From: JBEKZQ01 sp049509675
GTDB lineage: Bacteria > Planctomycetota > Planctomycetia > Pirellulales > Thermoguttaceae
Length of the DNA stretch: 13,388 nt
Assembly (NCBI GenBank): GCA_049509675.1
Contig: JBEKZQ010000145.1
Coordinates: 1 to 13,388 of the forward strand
Direction: 5' to 3'
The translations under genes and the position numbers were made by a program. Shown here piece by piece: positions 1 to 5,934 of the stretch; positions within the stretch are counted from its first letter, which is position 1; each line of letters begins with the position of its first letter. The notes under the pieces were generated by a model. It did not search any database. It was given only the letters and a program-made list of their open reading frames with translations, and was not told the origin of the DNA.

Positions 1-2
1 AC

Positions 3-584
3 ATGCCGACCTATCCGCCCGCCGCCTGGCCCAGCGGCTCGATCCCCCGCGCCAACCTCCAGCAGGAGGCCTCGGCCCTGTTCGCGATCAAGCTGACCGA
101 CCTGGCCGAAAAGACGAACCTGGCCACCCGGCTGCCGACGCCGGCCGCCACGACCAACATGGGCCTGATCGACAACACGGTCGGAACCGCGGCCTCGACC
201 GTGCAGACGATCGACCAGAAAGCGGCCAATGCCTCGGCCTACGCCCGCTTCCAGTTCGCGGTGCCCAACGAGTACGTGGCCGGCCAGGCCCTTAAGCTGC
301 GGATCAACGCCGGCATGCTGACCACGGTGGCCGACACCACGGCCACGCTCGGAGTCAACTGCTACCGCAACGCAGCCCCCACCGTGGACCTCAACACCAC
401 GGCCGCGCAGTCGATGAACAGCCTGGTGGCCGCGAACTTCGATTTCACCCTCACCCCGACCAGCGTGGTGCCCGGCGACATCCTCGACGTGCTCGTGACC
501 GTGGCGATCCACGACGCCGCCACCGGCACGGCCGTGATCGGCAAGATCAACAGCCTGAGCATGATCCTTAGCGTGAAAGGCTGA
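3..584 (+). CDS. Probable capsid decoration or other beta-rich virion protein
   Basis: A 193-residue protein that I cannot assign to a named family. The first ATG is two bases into the window, so the true start could lie upstream. There is no signal peptide or membrane segment. The sequence is rich in Ala, Thr and Val. Its second half (about residues 75-193) reads as alternating beta strands, with segments such as FQFAVPNEYVAG, LKLRINAGM, SVVPGDILDVLVTVAI and SLSMILSV. This resembles small jelly-roll or Ig-like virion proteins. It lies directly upstream of the major capsid gene, which is where decoration or head-stabilising proteins are often encoded. The structural role is inferred from position and composition; a head fibre protein is an alternative. 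The gap to the capsid gene is filled with heptamer repeats. Confidence 0.5.
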   Translation: MPTYPPAAWPSGSIPRANLQQEASALFAIKLTDLAEKTNLATRLPTPAATTNMGLIDNTVGTAASTVQTIDQKAANASAYARFQFAVPNEYVAGQALKLRINAGMLTTVADTTATLGVNCYRNAAPTVDLNTTAAQSMNSLVAANFDFTLTPTSVVPGDILDVLVTVAIHDAATGTAVIGKINSLSMILSVKG

Positions 585-594
585 GAACCAAGAA

Positions 595-689
595 GGGATT
601 AGGGATTGGGGATTGGGGATTAGAAAAGAGACGCAATGCGATCCTAATCCCTAATTACTAATCCCTAATCCCTGCCCTCCCCAATCCCT
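595..689. repeat. Inverted pair of GGGATTA-type heptamer arrays
   Basis: A G-rich arm (595-623) of GGGATTA/GGGATTG units is followed by a 17-nt unique spacer. A C-rich arm (641-689) of CCCTAAT/CCCCAAT units comes next. The arms are complementary, so the gap can fold as a long hairpin. The G arm has four GGG runs separated by 4-nt loops, which fits a three-tetrad G-quadruplex motif. A pyrimidine-rich tract runs on to about 720. Confidence 0.9.
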
Positions 690-726
690 CCTCTTCCTCC
701 CTCCTCCCCCCGCCTCTTCTCAATTC

Positions 727-730
727 GGAG
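727..730 (+). promoter_or_regulatory. Ribosome binding site of the major capsid gene
   Basis: GGAG lies nine bases upstream of the ATG at 740, within a small CGGAG/CTCCG inverted repeat. It is one of the few recognisable Shine-Dalgarno sites in the window, which fits the high expression needed for a capsid protein, and it supports the 740 start. Confidence 0.55.
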
Positions 731-739
731 TTCTCCGCA

Positions 740-1738
740 ATGGCTTACAGCAGTTCGCTCGCAACCCTGCGTCCCGACATCACCCCCGGCCTGGAGGAAT
801 TCGACCTCCTGGCCGACATCGAGGGCTTTTCCACCACCGAGGTCCTGCCGGTGTTCGACGCGCCCGAAAAGGCCGGCACCTTCGGGCAGATCCCGCTCGA
901 ACAGCTTTTGGAGCGGCGGGACACCGCGCGCACGCCCACCGGCGGGTTCAACCGCGGCAACTGGGAATTCGTCCCGCACAGCTTCGCCTGCACGACGCAC
1001 GGCCTGGAAGAGCCCATCGACGACGAAGAGCAGACCATGTACCGCAACTACTTCGACCTGGAAATGGTCTCCGCGCGCCGCGCGCAGCACGGGCTGCTGC
1101 ACGACATGGAATATCGCGGCGCGGCCAAGGTCTTCAACACCACGACCTGGACCGGGGCCGCGCTGACCGCCGCCGTCTCGATCGCCTGGACCCTGGCCAA
1201 CGCGGCCACGGCCGTGCCGCTGAGCGACGTGGCCGCGGCCATCCAAAGCATGTGGCTCAACTCCGGGCTGTGGGCCAATGCGGTGGTGATGTCGCGGCTG
1301 CGGTTCCACGCCCTGCGGCAGTGCGAACAGGTGATCGAGCGGATCGGCGTCTTGGCCGGCGGGGCCGGTCAGAAGGTATTGCCCTCGAAGATCACCCGGG
1401 AGTTGATGGCGCAGGCCTTCGACGTCGACAAGGTGATCGTCGCCGGCAGCCCGAAGAACACGGCCAACGTGGGCGAGGCCAAGAGCCTGGCCTCAATTTG
1501 GTCGGCCGACATGTGCATGGTCTGCCGCGTGGCCGTGACCAACGACTATCGCGAGCCATGCATCGGCCGCACCCTGCATTGGGGCGAGGCCGGCTCGACG
1601 ATCGGCGGCACGGTGGAGACCTACCGCGACGAAACGATCAAGTCCGACATCGTGCGCTGCAGCAATTGCACCGACGAACATATCCTGTTGCCGCAGGCCG
1701 GCTTCCTCCTGACCAACGTCAACGGCGGAACGGCCTGA
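740..1738 (+). CDS. Major capsid protein (HK97-like)
   Basis: A 332-residue shell subunit. Its motif order matches a widespread phage major-capsid family. An N-terminal arm contains LPVFDAPEKAGTFGQIP (about 36-52). A segment HGLEEPIDDEEQ (87-98) corresponds to the family's 'YGLE-x-x-VDD-x-E' stretch. A helical spine (about 102-130) follows. The region 232-263 (VIVAGSPKNTA, then LASIWSADMCMVCRVA) matches the family's 'ilvG-x-x-NTA ... W-x-d-x' segment. The C-terminal strands GRTLHWGEA, VETYRDETIKSDIVR and AGFLLTNV complete the fold. There is no fused protease or scaffold domain. Seven cysteines are present, including two CxxC pairs (259/262 and 307/310), which is unusual for this fold. A plausible GGAG site precedes the ATG. 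I am confident of capsid identity; the named subfamily is not determined. Confidence 0.85.
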   Translation: MAYSSSLATLRPDITPGLEEFDLLADIEGFSTTEVLPVFDAPEKAGTFGQIPLEQLLERRDTARTPTGGFNRGNWEFVPHSFACTTHGLEEPIDDEEQTMYRNYFDLEMVSARRAQHGLLHDMEYRGAAKVFNTTTWTGAALTAAVSIAWTLANAATAVPLSDVAAAIQSMWLNSGLWANAVVMSRLRFHALRQCEQVIERIGVLAGGAGQKVLPSKITRELMAQAFDVDKVIVAGSPKNTANVGEAKSLASIWSADMCMVCRVAVTNDYREPCIGRTLHWGEAGSTIGGTVETYRDETIKSDIVRCSNCTDEHILLPQAGFLLTNVNGGTA

Positions 1739-1763
1739 GCCGCGGAACAGGAGAGCATTAGAC

Positions 1764-1844
1764 CAGGTGAGCAGGTGAGCGGCGACGAAAGAAACGCCTC
1801 CGCTTGCGTTTCCTTCTAACTCCTAACTCCTAACTCCTAACTCC
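1764..1844. repeat. CAGGTGAG duplication and TAACTCC heptamer array
   Basis: Two perfect CAGGTGAG units (1764-1779) are followed by a hairpin and then four perfect TAACTCC units (1817-1844), with a degenerate fifth unit running into the next gene. TAACTCC is unrelated to the GGGATTA family but has the same 7-bp period. Confidence 0.85.
1787..1816. other. Intergenic hairpin
   Basis: The arms at 1787-1797 and 1806-1816 (GAAAGAAACGC with GCGTTTCCTTC) form an 11-bp stem with one G-T pair and an 8-nt loop. No T tract follows, so it is not a classical intrinsic terminator. It lies between the capsid gene and the connector gene and could stabilise the upstream capsid transcript. Confidence 0.5.
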
Positions 1845-1846
1845 TG

Positions 1847-1890
1847 ACTGCTTTGTTCAGCGAACTTTACTGCTTTGTTCAGCGAACTTT
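1847..1890. repeat. Perfect 22-bp tandem duplication over a gene start
   Basis: The 22-nt unit beginning ACTGCTTTGTTC and ending GAACTTT occurs at 1847-1868 and again at 1869-1890 with no mismatch. The second copy contains the TTG start of the 1875 gene. Because 22 is not a multiple of three, the first copy puts the same TTG in another frame. Perfect identity suggests a recent event. Confidence 0.95.
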
Positions 1891-2255
1891 TCGCCACCTA
1901 TGCCGCGCCGCTCTTGGGCCATTATCTATCGGAGCCCGTGGCGCTGTTGTTTACGGCGCCCGGCTCCGCCGCGGTAAGCGTGCCCTGCGACACGGCCATT
2001 TTGGGCGGCGAGAAGACTGAGGAGAGCGACGGCGAGGACGGCCGGCAGTACCGACAGGTTTTGAGTATTACGTTTTTCCGCCGCTACGATTCGCCCTTCA
2101 CCGCCGCCGACCCGCCGATCGGCTCAGTGCTAAGCGTGGACGACATCGAGTATGCCGTGGACATGATCCTCAAGAGCAATGCCTCGGCCGTGGAGGTCCG
2201 CCTGGTCCGCCGCGGCGTGGCGGAAGTTTCGCGGCCGGGCTATCGAAGGAAGTAG
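1875..2255 (+). CDS. Probable head-tail connector/adaptor protein
   Basis: A 126-residue protein in the position of a head-completion or adaptor protein, directly after the major capsid gene. No motif names its family. It has a hydrophobic N-terminal helix (SELFATYAAPLLGHYLSEP), a central strand-rich part (VSVPCDTAILGG, QVLSITFFRRY) and a strand-rich end (IGSVLSVDDIEYAVDMILKSN, VEVRLVRRG). This is compatible with a small alpha/beta connector subunit. Its start is a problem: no in-frame ATG exists near the 5' end. The frame is open only from after a TGA at 1845-1847, which leaves TTG at 1875 or CTG at 1848 as candidates. No Shine-Dalgarno sequence is visible. The start lies in the second copy of a 22-bp tandem duplication, so translation may be altered. 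The gene is probably real because the frame is open with high third-position GC. Confidence 0.55.
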   Translation: MFSELFATYAAPLLGHYLSEPVALLFTAPGSAAVSVPCDTAILGGEKTEESDGEDGRQYRQVLSITFFRRYDSPFTAADPPIGSVLSVDDIEYAVDMILKSNASAVEVRLVRRGVAEVSRPGYRRK

Positions 2256-2262
2256 GGGGCAA

Positions 2263-2286
2263 GGGATTAGGGATTAGGGATTAGGA
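2263..2286 (+). repeat. GGGATTA heptamer array (G arm only)
   Basis: Three perfect GGGATTA units and a partial fourth fill the 33-nt gap. With the upstream GGGGG at 2254-2260, four G runs lie in a row, which meets a G-quadruplex motif. The array ends two bases before the next ATG, so the repeat itself supplies the purine-rich RBS region. Confidence 0.9.
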
Positions 2287-2288
2287 AC

Positions 2289-2618
2289 ATGAGCTGGATC
2301 GAACTGATTAAAGTCGCCGCCGCCGTGGCCAGCCCGCTTGTGGCCGTGTTCGTCGCGCTCTGGCGGCTGGGCCGCTTCGAGGGTCGCATGGAGGAACGCA
2401 CGCTGCGGCAGGAGAAAACCTCAGAGGCCGTTTGGAACGCCTTCAAGGCCCTGCCCTGTGCCGAGCAGGCCGAGCGGCTCACGAAGAGCGAGACGCGGCT
2501 AAATAGTCACGACCAACGACTTACGGGCGCCGAAGGCGAGATCAAGAACCACGCGGTCCGCATTACCACGCTCGAAGTGAAAAGCCCTCCCAAGGGCCGC
2601 CGGGCGAAAAACACATGA
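2289..2618 (+). CDS. Small membrane-anchored coiled-coil protein
   Basis: A 109-residue protein with two visible parts. Residues 7-27 (IKVAAAVASPLVAVFVALWRL) form one transmembrane helix followed by positive residues. Residues about 64-95 form a coiled coil with hydrophobics at exact 7-residue spacing: L64, L71, L78, I85 and I92. The C-terminus is basic (PPKGRRAKN). The layout resembles small phage membrane proteins sometimes called holin-like or XhlA-like, although XhlA has the reverse order (coiled coil first, membrane helix last). Its place among head-completion genes is unusual for a lysis gene, so an assembly or membrane-docking role is equally possible. I see no lysin nearby. The function is unassigned. 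Confidence 0.7.
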   Translation: MSWIELIKVAAAVASPLVAVFVALWRLGRFEGRMEERTLRQEKTSEAVWNAFKALPCAEQAERLTKSETRLNSHDQRLTGAEGEIKNHAVRITTLEVKSPPKGRRAKNT

Positions 2619-2640
2619 CATTGAGGAAGTCCACGAACTA

Positions 2641-2667
2641 TCCCCCAATCCCTAATCCCTAATCCCT
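2641..2667 (-). repeat. CCCTAAT heptamer array (C arm only)
   Basis: CCCCAAT, CCCTAAT and CCCTAAT units run up to two bases before the ATG at 2670. The arrangement leaves no Shine-Dalgarno sequence for that gene. The C arm here may pair with the G arm about 380 nt upstream at 2263, or may stand alone. Confidence 0.9.
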
Positions 2668-2669
2668 GA

Positions 2670-3224
2670 ATGACCGCCCCCCTCGGATCCATCTCGCTGG
2701 CGCAAGCCAACCTGGCCGCCACGCTGGCCGACTGCCCCAGCTTCCGCGCGTGGCTGGGGCTCGGGCCGGACGACCAGGCCGGGGCCCTGGCCAAGATCCA
2801 TTTCGAGGGCCTGCCCGCCCCCGACCCGGCCAAGGCGGTCAACGGCACCTTCGCCGTCGCCGACATCATGGCGCTGCGGCCCTGTGCCGTGATCTACACC
2901 GCCGAGCGGCAAGGGTTTTTGAAGGAACTGGAGGCGGTGGGCGATGCGTTCGAATATCGCGAGAGCGGCCGGCTGGTGCTGAGACTATATCAAAACGCCC
3001 CGGAAAGTTTCGATGACGAGCCGACCAGCGACGCCAACCTGCAGTTCCGCAACTGGGTCGGCCGAATCATCGACGACCTGTGTTCCCTCAGCGGGCTGCC
3101 CGGCTACCTCGGCATGTTGCGCCTCAGTCTGGCCGCCGGCCCGTTCTGGGCGCATCCAAAGGCCGTGCCGGCGCAGGGCTGCTGGCAGGGCGTGGAGTTG
3201 GCGATCAATTGGCAAGGAGTGTGA
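2670..3224 (+). CDS. Unrecognised neck/tail-completion candidate
   Basis: A 184-residue soluble protein that I do not recognise. It starts with a helical part (about 7-45, SLAQANLAATLADCPSFRAWLG). A mixed region with ALRPCAVIYTAERQGF (about 69-84) and LVLRLYQNAPESF (about 103-115) follows. The second half is helical (WVGRIIDDLCSLSGLPGYLGML) and ends in strands (GVELAINWQ). The pattern of a hydrophobic strand, an acidic loop and a long helix, and a location between the head connector and a gp10-like gene, suit a neck or tail-terminator protein. The function is inferred from gene order only. The ATG at 2670 is the first in frame and directly follows a repeat array; no Shine-Dalgarno sequence is seen. 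Confidence 0.6.
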   Translation: MTAPLGSISLAQANLAATLADCPSFRAWLGLGPDDQAGALAKIHFEGLPAPDPAKAVNGTFAVADIMALRPCAVIYTAERQGFLKELEAVGDAFEYRESGRLVLRLYQNAPESFDDEPTSDANLQFRNWVGRIIDDLCSLSGLPGYLGMLRLSLAAGPFWAHPKAVPAQGCWQGVELAINWQGV

Positions 3225-3237
3225 GAAGAGTATGAAA

Positions 3238-3360
3238 GGGATTAGGGATTAGGGATTAGCTCAGCGCGTCCCACCCCTTCCCCAATCCCTAATCCCCAAT
3301 CCCTAATCCCCAATCCCTAATCCCTAATCCCCAATCCCTAATCCCTAATCCCCAATCCCT
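3238..3360. repeat. Longest heptamer array pair in the window
   Basis: A G arm of three GGGATTA units (3238-3259) and a 20-nt spacer precede a C arm of about eleven and a half units (3280-3360). Units in the C arm are all CCC(C/T)AAT and alternate between the C and T forms in a semi-regular order. It ends six bases before the ATG at 3367. The long C arm puts a long G-run series on the minus strand. Confidence 0.95.
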
Positions 3361-3366
3361 TCCCCC

Positions 3367-3921
3367 ATGTTCATCGACGCCGCCCGCATCCGCTATCGAG
3401 GCTTCATCCGGCCGGACGGATCGACCGAGCGGCAGTGGAACGATATCAAGCGGCAGGCCTGGCTCAACGTGGGCGAACATTACCACCGGGTAATGACCCC
3501 GAAACACTTTGAGCGGCCGGCGAAAGAGGAATACGACTACGCGCCCCGCTCGGGCGAGGTGGGCTCCGATCAACCGAATTTTTGGAAAGGCTATGCCGGC
3601 TGGAAACAGAAGCACTTGCCGGAAGGAAACCTGGACCTGGTCTTGAGCGGGGAACTGAGGGACTGCGCCCGGCTCTACCGGGTCGAGGCGGTCAGCACCT
3701 CCAGCCGCAGCATGTGCCGGATCATCCTGCCGGCGGCCCAGAAAGCCAACCTGCAAAACCCGCACAGCAAGGTGAACATGCGCGAAGAGCTGACCGCGGT
3801 CAGCGCCGCCGAAGGCGAGGAACTGGCCAAGGTGCTGGATGACGGTCTGAGAAACGTGATCGAAGCCAGCGTGGGAACTTTTACGCACGACATAAGCTGG
3901 CCGCTGGCCCCGGAGCCGTGA
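3367..3921 (+). CDS. HK97 gp10/virion-morphogenesis-like neck protein
   Basis: A 184-residue protein resembling the phage head-tail joining family that includes HK97 gp10 and Mu gpG-like virion-morphogenesis proteins. The features that fit are: an N-terminal segment with HYHRVMTPKHFERPAKEEYDY (about 38-58); a basic stretch WKGYAGWKQKHLPEGNLD (73-90); then the diagnostic LVLSGELRD (91-99), equivalent to the family's 'PLv-x-sG-x-Lr' turn. A strand that would carry the beta barrel (MCRIILPAA, 116-124) and a C-terminal helix rich in acidic residues (EGEELAKVLDDGLRNVIEAS) follow. Proteins of this type form the ring between head and tail or help end tail assembly. Gene order, just before the tail tube gene, agrees. 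The ATG at 3367 follows the heptamer array closely; no Shine-Dalgarno sequence. Confidence 0.65.
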   Translation: MFIDAARIRYRGFIRPDGSTERQWNDIKRQAWLNVGEHYHRVMTPKHFERPAKEEYDYAPRSGEVGSDQPNFWKGYAGWKQKHLPEGNLDLVLSGELRDCARLYRVEAVSTSSRSMCRIILPAAQKANLQNPHSKVNMREELTAVSAAEGEELAKVLDDGLRNVIEASVGTFTHDISWPLAPEP

Positions 3922-3939
3922 GGGGAAGCGTCGGGCGTG

Positions 3940-4001
3940 AAGCGTGGGGCGTGGAGCGCGGGGCGTATGTCGAATCGCCCCACGCCCCACGCTCCACGCT
4001 T
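3940..4001. repeat. 26-bp GCGTGGG-family hairpin repeat
   Basis: The left arm 3940-3965 and right arm 3976-4001 flank a 10-nt loop. Twenty-three of 26 positions are Watson-Crick pairs, one is G-T and two are A-C. Each arm consists of GCGTGGG-type heptamers. The same family appears inside the gene at 5059, at 9483-9511 and at the window's right edge. A small TCCTG/CAGGA hairpin (4001-4015) and a CACGAAAA duplication (about 4019-4034) follow. Confidence 0.9.
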
Positions 4002-4040
4002 CCTGTAGATCAGGAAAGCACGAAAACACGAAAACAAGGC

Positions 4041-4046
4041 AAGGGG
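4041..4046 (+). promoter_or_regulatory. Ribosome binding site of the tail tube gene
   Basis: AAGGGG lies seven bases before the ATG at 4054. This is the best Shine-Dalgarno match in the window and fixes the start. Its presence before the putative tail tube gene fits the high copy number of that protein. Confidence 0.65.
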
Positions 4047-4053
4047 TCCCGAT

Positions 4054-4974
4054 ATGAGCGTCACGAAAAAGTATGGTCTGTACGGCGTCGGCCTGGGCGC
4101 GGCGGTGCTGGGCGGCATCACCCGGCAGAACCTGATGACCGGCACTCAGATCCAAAGCGAGGCCACCGACGGCGATGTCTGGGCCCGGATCCAGGTCTTG
4201 CACGCGCAGAAGGTCGCGCCGGGCTTCACGACCCTGAACGCCGCCTCCGCCCTGGCGGCCTGCGGCCCGCTGGGGGCGAACATCGCCAACATGGCCGGCG
4301 GCATGATCCTCTACCTCCAACAGCACCTCGCCGGCGGCACCCGCACCACCGGCGGCGTGCATCGCAGCCTGGCCTTCTCCGCCGGCATTTTGGCCCCGAA
4401 GAGTCTCAGCGTCTCGCATCGCCAGGACGCCAACCTGAGCTATGAGGCCCTTTTGACCAGCGACGGCGTCAACGCGCCGGTCACGATTAGCGATGTGGCG
4501 GCCCTGCCCGCCGCGCCCGCCGACCTGGAACGCTTCACGCTGGGCCCGGCGACCCTGGCCGGCGTCGCCCTGGGCGAAAAGACTTCGCTGCAGCTCGACT
4601 TCGGCATCGACGTGGTAGGCGAGTCGGCCGACGGCGACATCTACGATTCCTTCGCCAGCATCCGCCAGGTCCGCACCTCAATTACCCTTAAGGGCATCGA
4701 TCCGACCTGGTTCGCCGCCGCCAATGTCCCCCTGCTGGGCCTGCACGGCACCACCGCGAACTCGACCATTTACCTGCGCAAGCGCGTACCCGGCGGCAGT
4801 TTCGCCAGCGGCGCAAACCATATCTGCCTCACCGTGAGCGGCATCCTCTACTGCGACGAGGCCGTCTCGGTCAGCGGCAACGATCCGAGCGAAACCAGCG
4901 TGCGAATGCTTTTGGATTTCGACGGCACCAACGCACCGCTCACCATCAACACCGCGGCGAACTTGCCAGGCTGA
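4054..4974 (+). CDS. Probable major tail tube protein
   Basis: A 306-residue soluble protein with the location and character expected for the tail tube subunit. It follows the gp10-like neck gene, precedes the tail chaperone candidate, and has the best ribosome binding site in the region. The N-terminal half (about 1-110) contains helical and Gly-rich parts (YGVGLGAAVLGGI). The second half is beta-rich, with the stretch FTLGPATLAGVALGEKTSLQL (about 161-181) followed by DFGIDVVGESADGDIYDSFASI. That strand, loop and acidic turn recur in tail tube proteins of related phages. A second repeat-like pair, LLTSDGVNAPVTI (about 133-145) and LLDFDGTNAPLTI (about 286-298), suggests an internal duplication. 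An alternative is another high-copy tail protein; the tail tube role is inference from order and pattern. Confidence 0.6.
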   Translation: MSVTKKYGLYGVGLGAAVLGGITRQNLMTGTQIQSEATDGDVWARIQVLHAQKVAPGFTTLNAASALAACGPLGANIANMAGGMILYLQQHLAGGTRTTGGVHRSLAFSAGILAPKSLSVSHRQDANLSYEALLTSDGVNAPVTISDVAALPAAPADLERFTLGPATLAGVALGEKTSLQLDFGIDVVGESADGDIYDSFASIRQVRTSITLKGIDPTWFAAANVPLLGLHGTTANSTIYLRKRVPGGSFASGANHICLTVSGILYCDEAVSVSGNDPSETSVRMLLDFDGTNAPLTINTAANLPG

Positions 4975-4982
4975 GAAAGAAA

Positions 4983-5058
4983 GGGATTAGGGATTAGGGA
5001 TTAGGACCTGACGCCCGGTCCCCAATCCCCAATCCCCAATCCCCAATCCCTAATCCCT
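4983..5058. repeat. Inverted pair of GGGATTA-type arrays
   Basis: A G arm (4983-5005) and a 14-nt spacer precede a C arm (5020-5058) of four CCCCAAT units and CCCTAAT/CCCT. The C arm touches the ATG at 5059 directly, leaving no room for a Shine-Dalgarno sequence. Confidence 0.95.
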
Positions 5059-5934
5059 ATGCTCCTCTACTTCATCCCCGCCGCCAGCTCCTCAATCAGC
5101 CTGGCCGAGCTCCGCCGGGCCGGCCTGGGCTATGCCTTCGAGTCGGCCGAGCTGGTGAAGCGGGCCGTCACGCGCGGCCCGGGCGGCGCGCCCGGGCAGA
5201 TCGTGGCCGCGGGCTGTGCGGGAGAGGTCGGATATTTTCCCGAGCGCCAGACGTGGCGGAAAATACCGTGGGGCGTGGACCGTGGAGCGTGTGCCAACTC
5301 GCCCCACGCCGCGCGCCCCACGCCGCACGATCCCCCTGCCTCCCCCTGGGTCGGCTACTTCACCGCCGCCGCGCCCACTCCCGACTGGCTGGCCCGGGCC
5401 AAGCAGCTTTCCGGCCACGAGGTAACGCTGCTGGACGGCAACCGCTGGCTGGCGCCGATCGCCCGGGGCTGGACGGAGGAGGACGGCGAGCTCCGCTGGT
5501 TTCACACCCTGCCCCGCCGCTGTGATCTGGACGAGGAAGGCCGCTGGACGCAGGACCGGGTGCTGGACCGCTATCGGCCGCTGTGGGACCTGGCCTTGCG
5601 ATGGGACGAGGCGCGGATGGCGGCGCTCAGAAGTCCAGAGTCGAGAGTCCAGAGTCCAGAGCCGGAGCCGGGTGCCGACGTGCTTCAGGTGCGTTTCGAC
5701 TTCGAAGACATTTTGGCGGCGGCCGTCGCCGCCCTGCAGGCCAACTACCGCATCGGGCCGACTGAGGTGGCCTTGCTGGGCCTGCTGACCCAGGAACTGG
5801 CCGTCGACGTCTTGGACGCCCTGGCCGATTTTCCCACCCGGCTGGATTGGCTCAAAAAAAAACTACCGCCGGCCGCTACGGACAGTTCCTCGCCTGGGCC
5901 CGAGGGATCGACCGCGGCTACCGCCCCACCGTAA
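5059..5934 (+). CDS. Tail assembly chaperone candidate, zero-frame product
   Basis: A 291-residue protein in the position of the tail assembly chaperone, between the tail tube and the tape measure, where many tailed phages encode a protein that uses a programmed -1 frameshift. Domain 1 (about 1-190) includes GEVGYFPERQTWRKIP (56-70), WVGYFTAAAPTPDWLARAKQ (97-116) and RYRPLWDLALRWDEA (171-185). Domain 2 (about 207-268) includes LQVRFDFEDILAAAVAAL and GPTEVALLGLLTQELAVDVL. Residues about 70-96 are encoded by a GC-rich hairpin repeat and about 191-203 by a GAGTCCA repeat, both at linkers. After KKK (266-268) the zero-frame end is low-complexity (Pro, Ala, Ser), unlike the -1 frame. The chaperone call rests on position and frameshift; no family is recognised from sequence. 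Confidence 0.6.
   Translation: MLLYFIPAASSSISLAELRRAGLGYAFESAELVKRAVTRGPGGAPGQIVAAGCAGEVGYFPERQTWRKIPWGVDRGACANSPHAARPTPHDPPASPWVGYFTAAAPTPDWLARAKQLSGHEVTLLDGNRWLAPIARGWTEEDGELRWFHTLPRRCDLDEEGRWTQDRVLDRYRPLWDLALRWDEARMAALRSPESRVQSPEPEPGADVLQVRFDFEDILAAAVAALQANYRIGPTEVALLGLLTQELAVDVLDALADFPTRLDWLKKKLPPAATDSSSPGPEGSTAATAPP
5267..5322. repeat. GCGTGGG-family hairpin inside a coding frame
   Basis: The arms 5267-5291 and 5298-5322 pair at 19 of 25 positions around a 6-nt loop. This is the same element type as the intergenic hairpin at 3940-4001, but it lies within the open frame, encoding residues near 70-88 of the chaperone candidate. The reading frame stays open across it. Confidence 0.8.
5632..5663. 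repeat. GAGTCCA heptamer array inside a coding frame
   Basis: Four near-identical 7-bp units (GAGTCCA, GAGTCGA, GAGTCCA, GAGTCCA) encode RSPESRVQSPE in the chaperone candidate, at the junction of its two domains. The frame remains open. Confidence 0.8.
5854..5862 (+). promoter_or_regulatory. Candidate -1 frameshift site (nine-A run)
   Basis: CTC is followed by AAA AAA AAA in the zero frame, containing the classic slippery A AAA AAA. A GC-rich region follows, including an inverted repeat CCTCG/CGAGG at 5888-5905. Slippage by -1 joins the main frame to an open frame that ends at 5963. An assembly error leaving out one A (ten instead of nine) would give the same fused protein. Confidence 0.55.

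Noticed and set aside
665..1309. A 214-codon open frame on the minus strand over the capsid gene.
   Set aside because: It is a Gly/Arg/His-rich shadow of the capsid gene, with its end in the repeat tract.
1252..1761. A 169-codon plus-strand open frame within the capsid gene.
   Set aside because: It is an Arg/Gly-rich alternative frame inside a strongly supported gene, typical of GC-rich shadows.
1787..1816. An intrinsic transcription terminator.
   Set aside because: The hairpin has no following T tract, and the genes around it are co-directional and closely spaced.
3280..3360. A CRISPR array or a telomere.
   Set aside because: The units are 7 bp with no spacers, so it is not CRISPR. The unit resembles telomere repeats, but it is internal, short and repeated in many gaps.
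3289..4419. A 376-codon open frame on the minus strand.
   Set aside because: It is antisense to two well-supported genes (the gp10-like and tail tube genes) and translates repeat arrays into simple repeats (such as GLGIRDW). It is a shadow of the high-GC coding strand.
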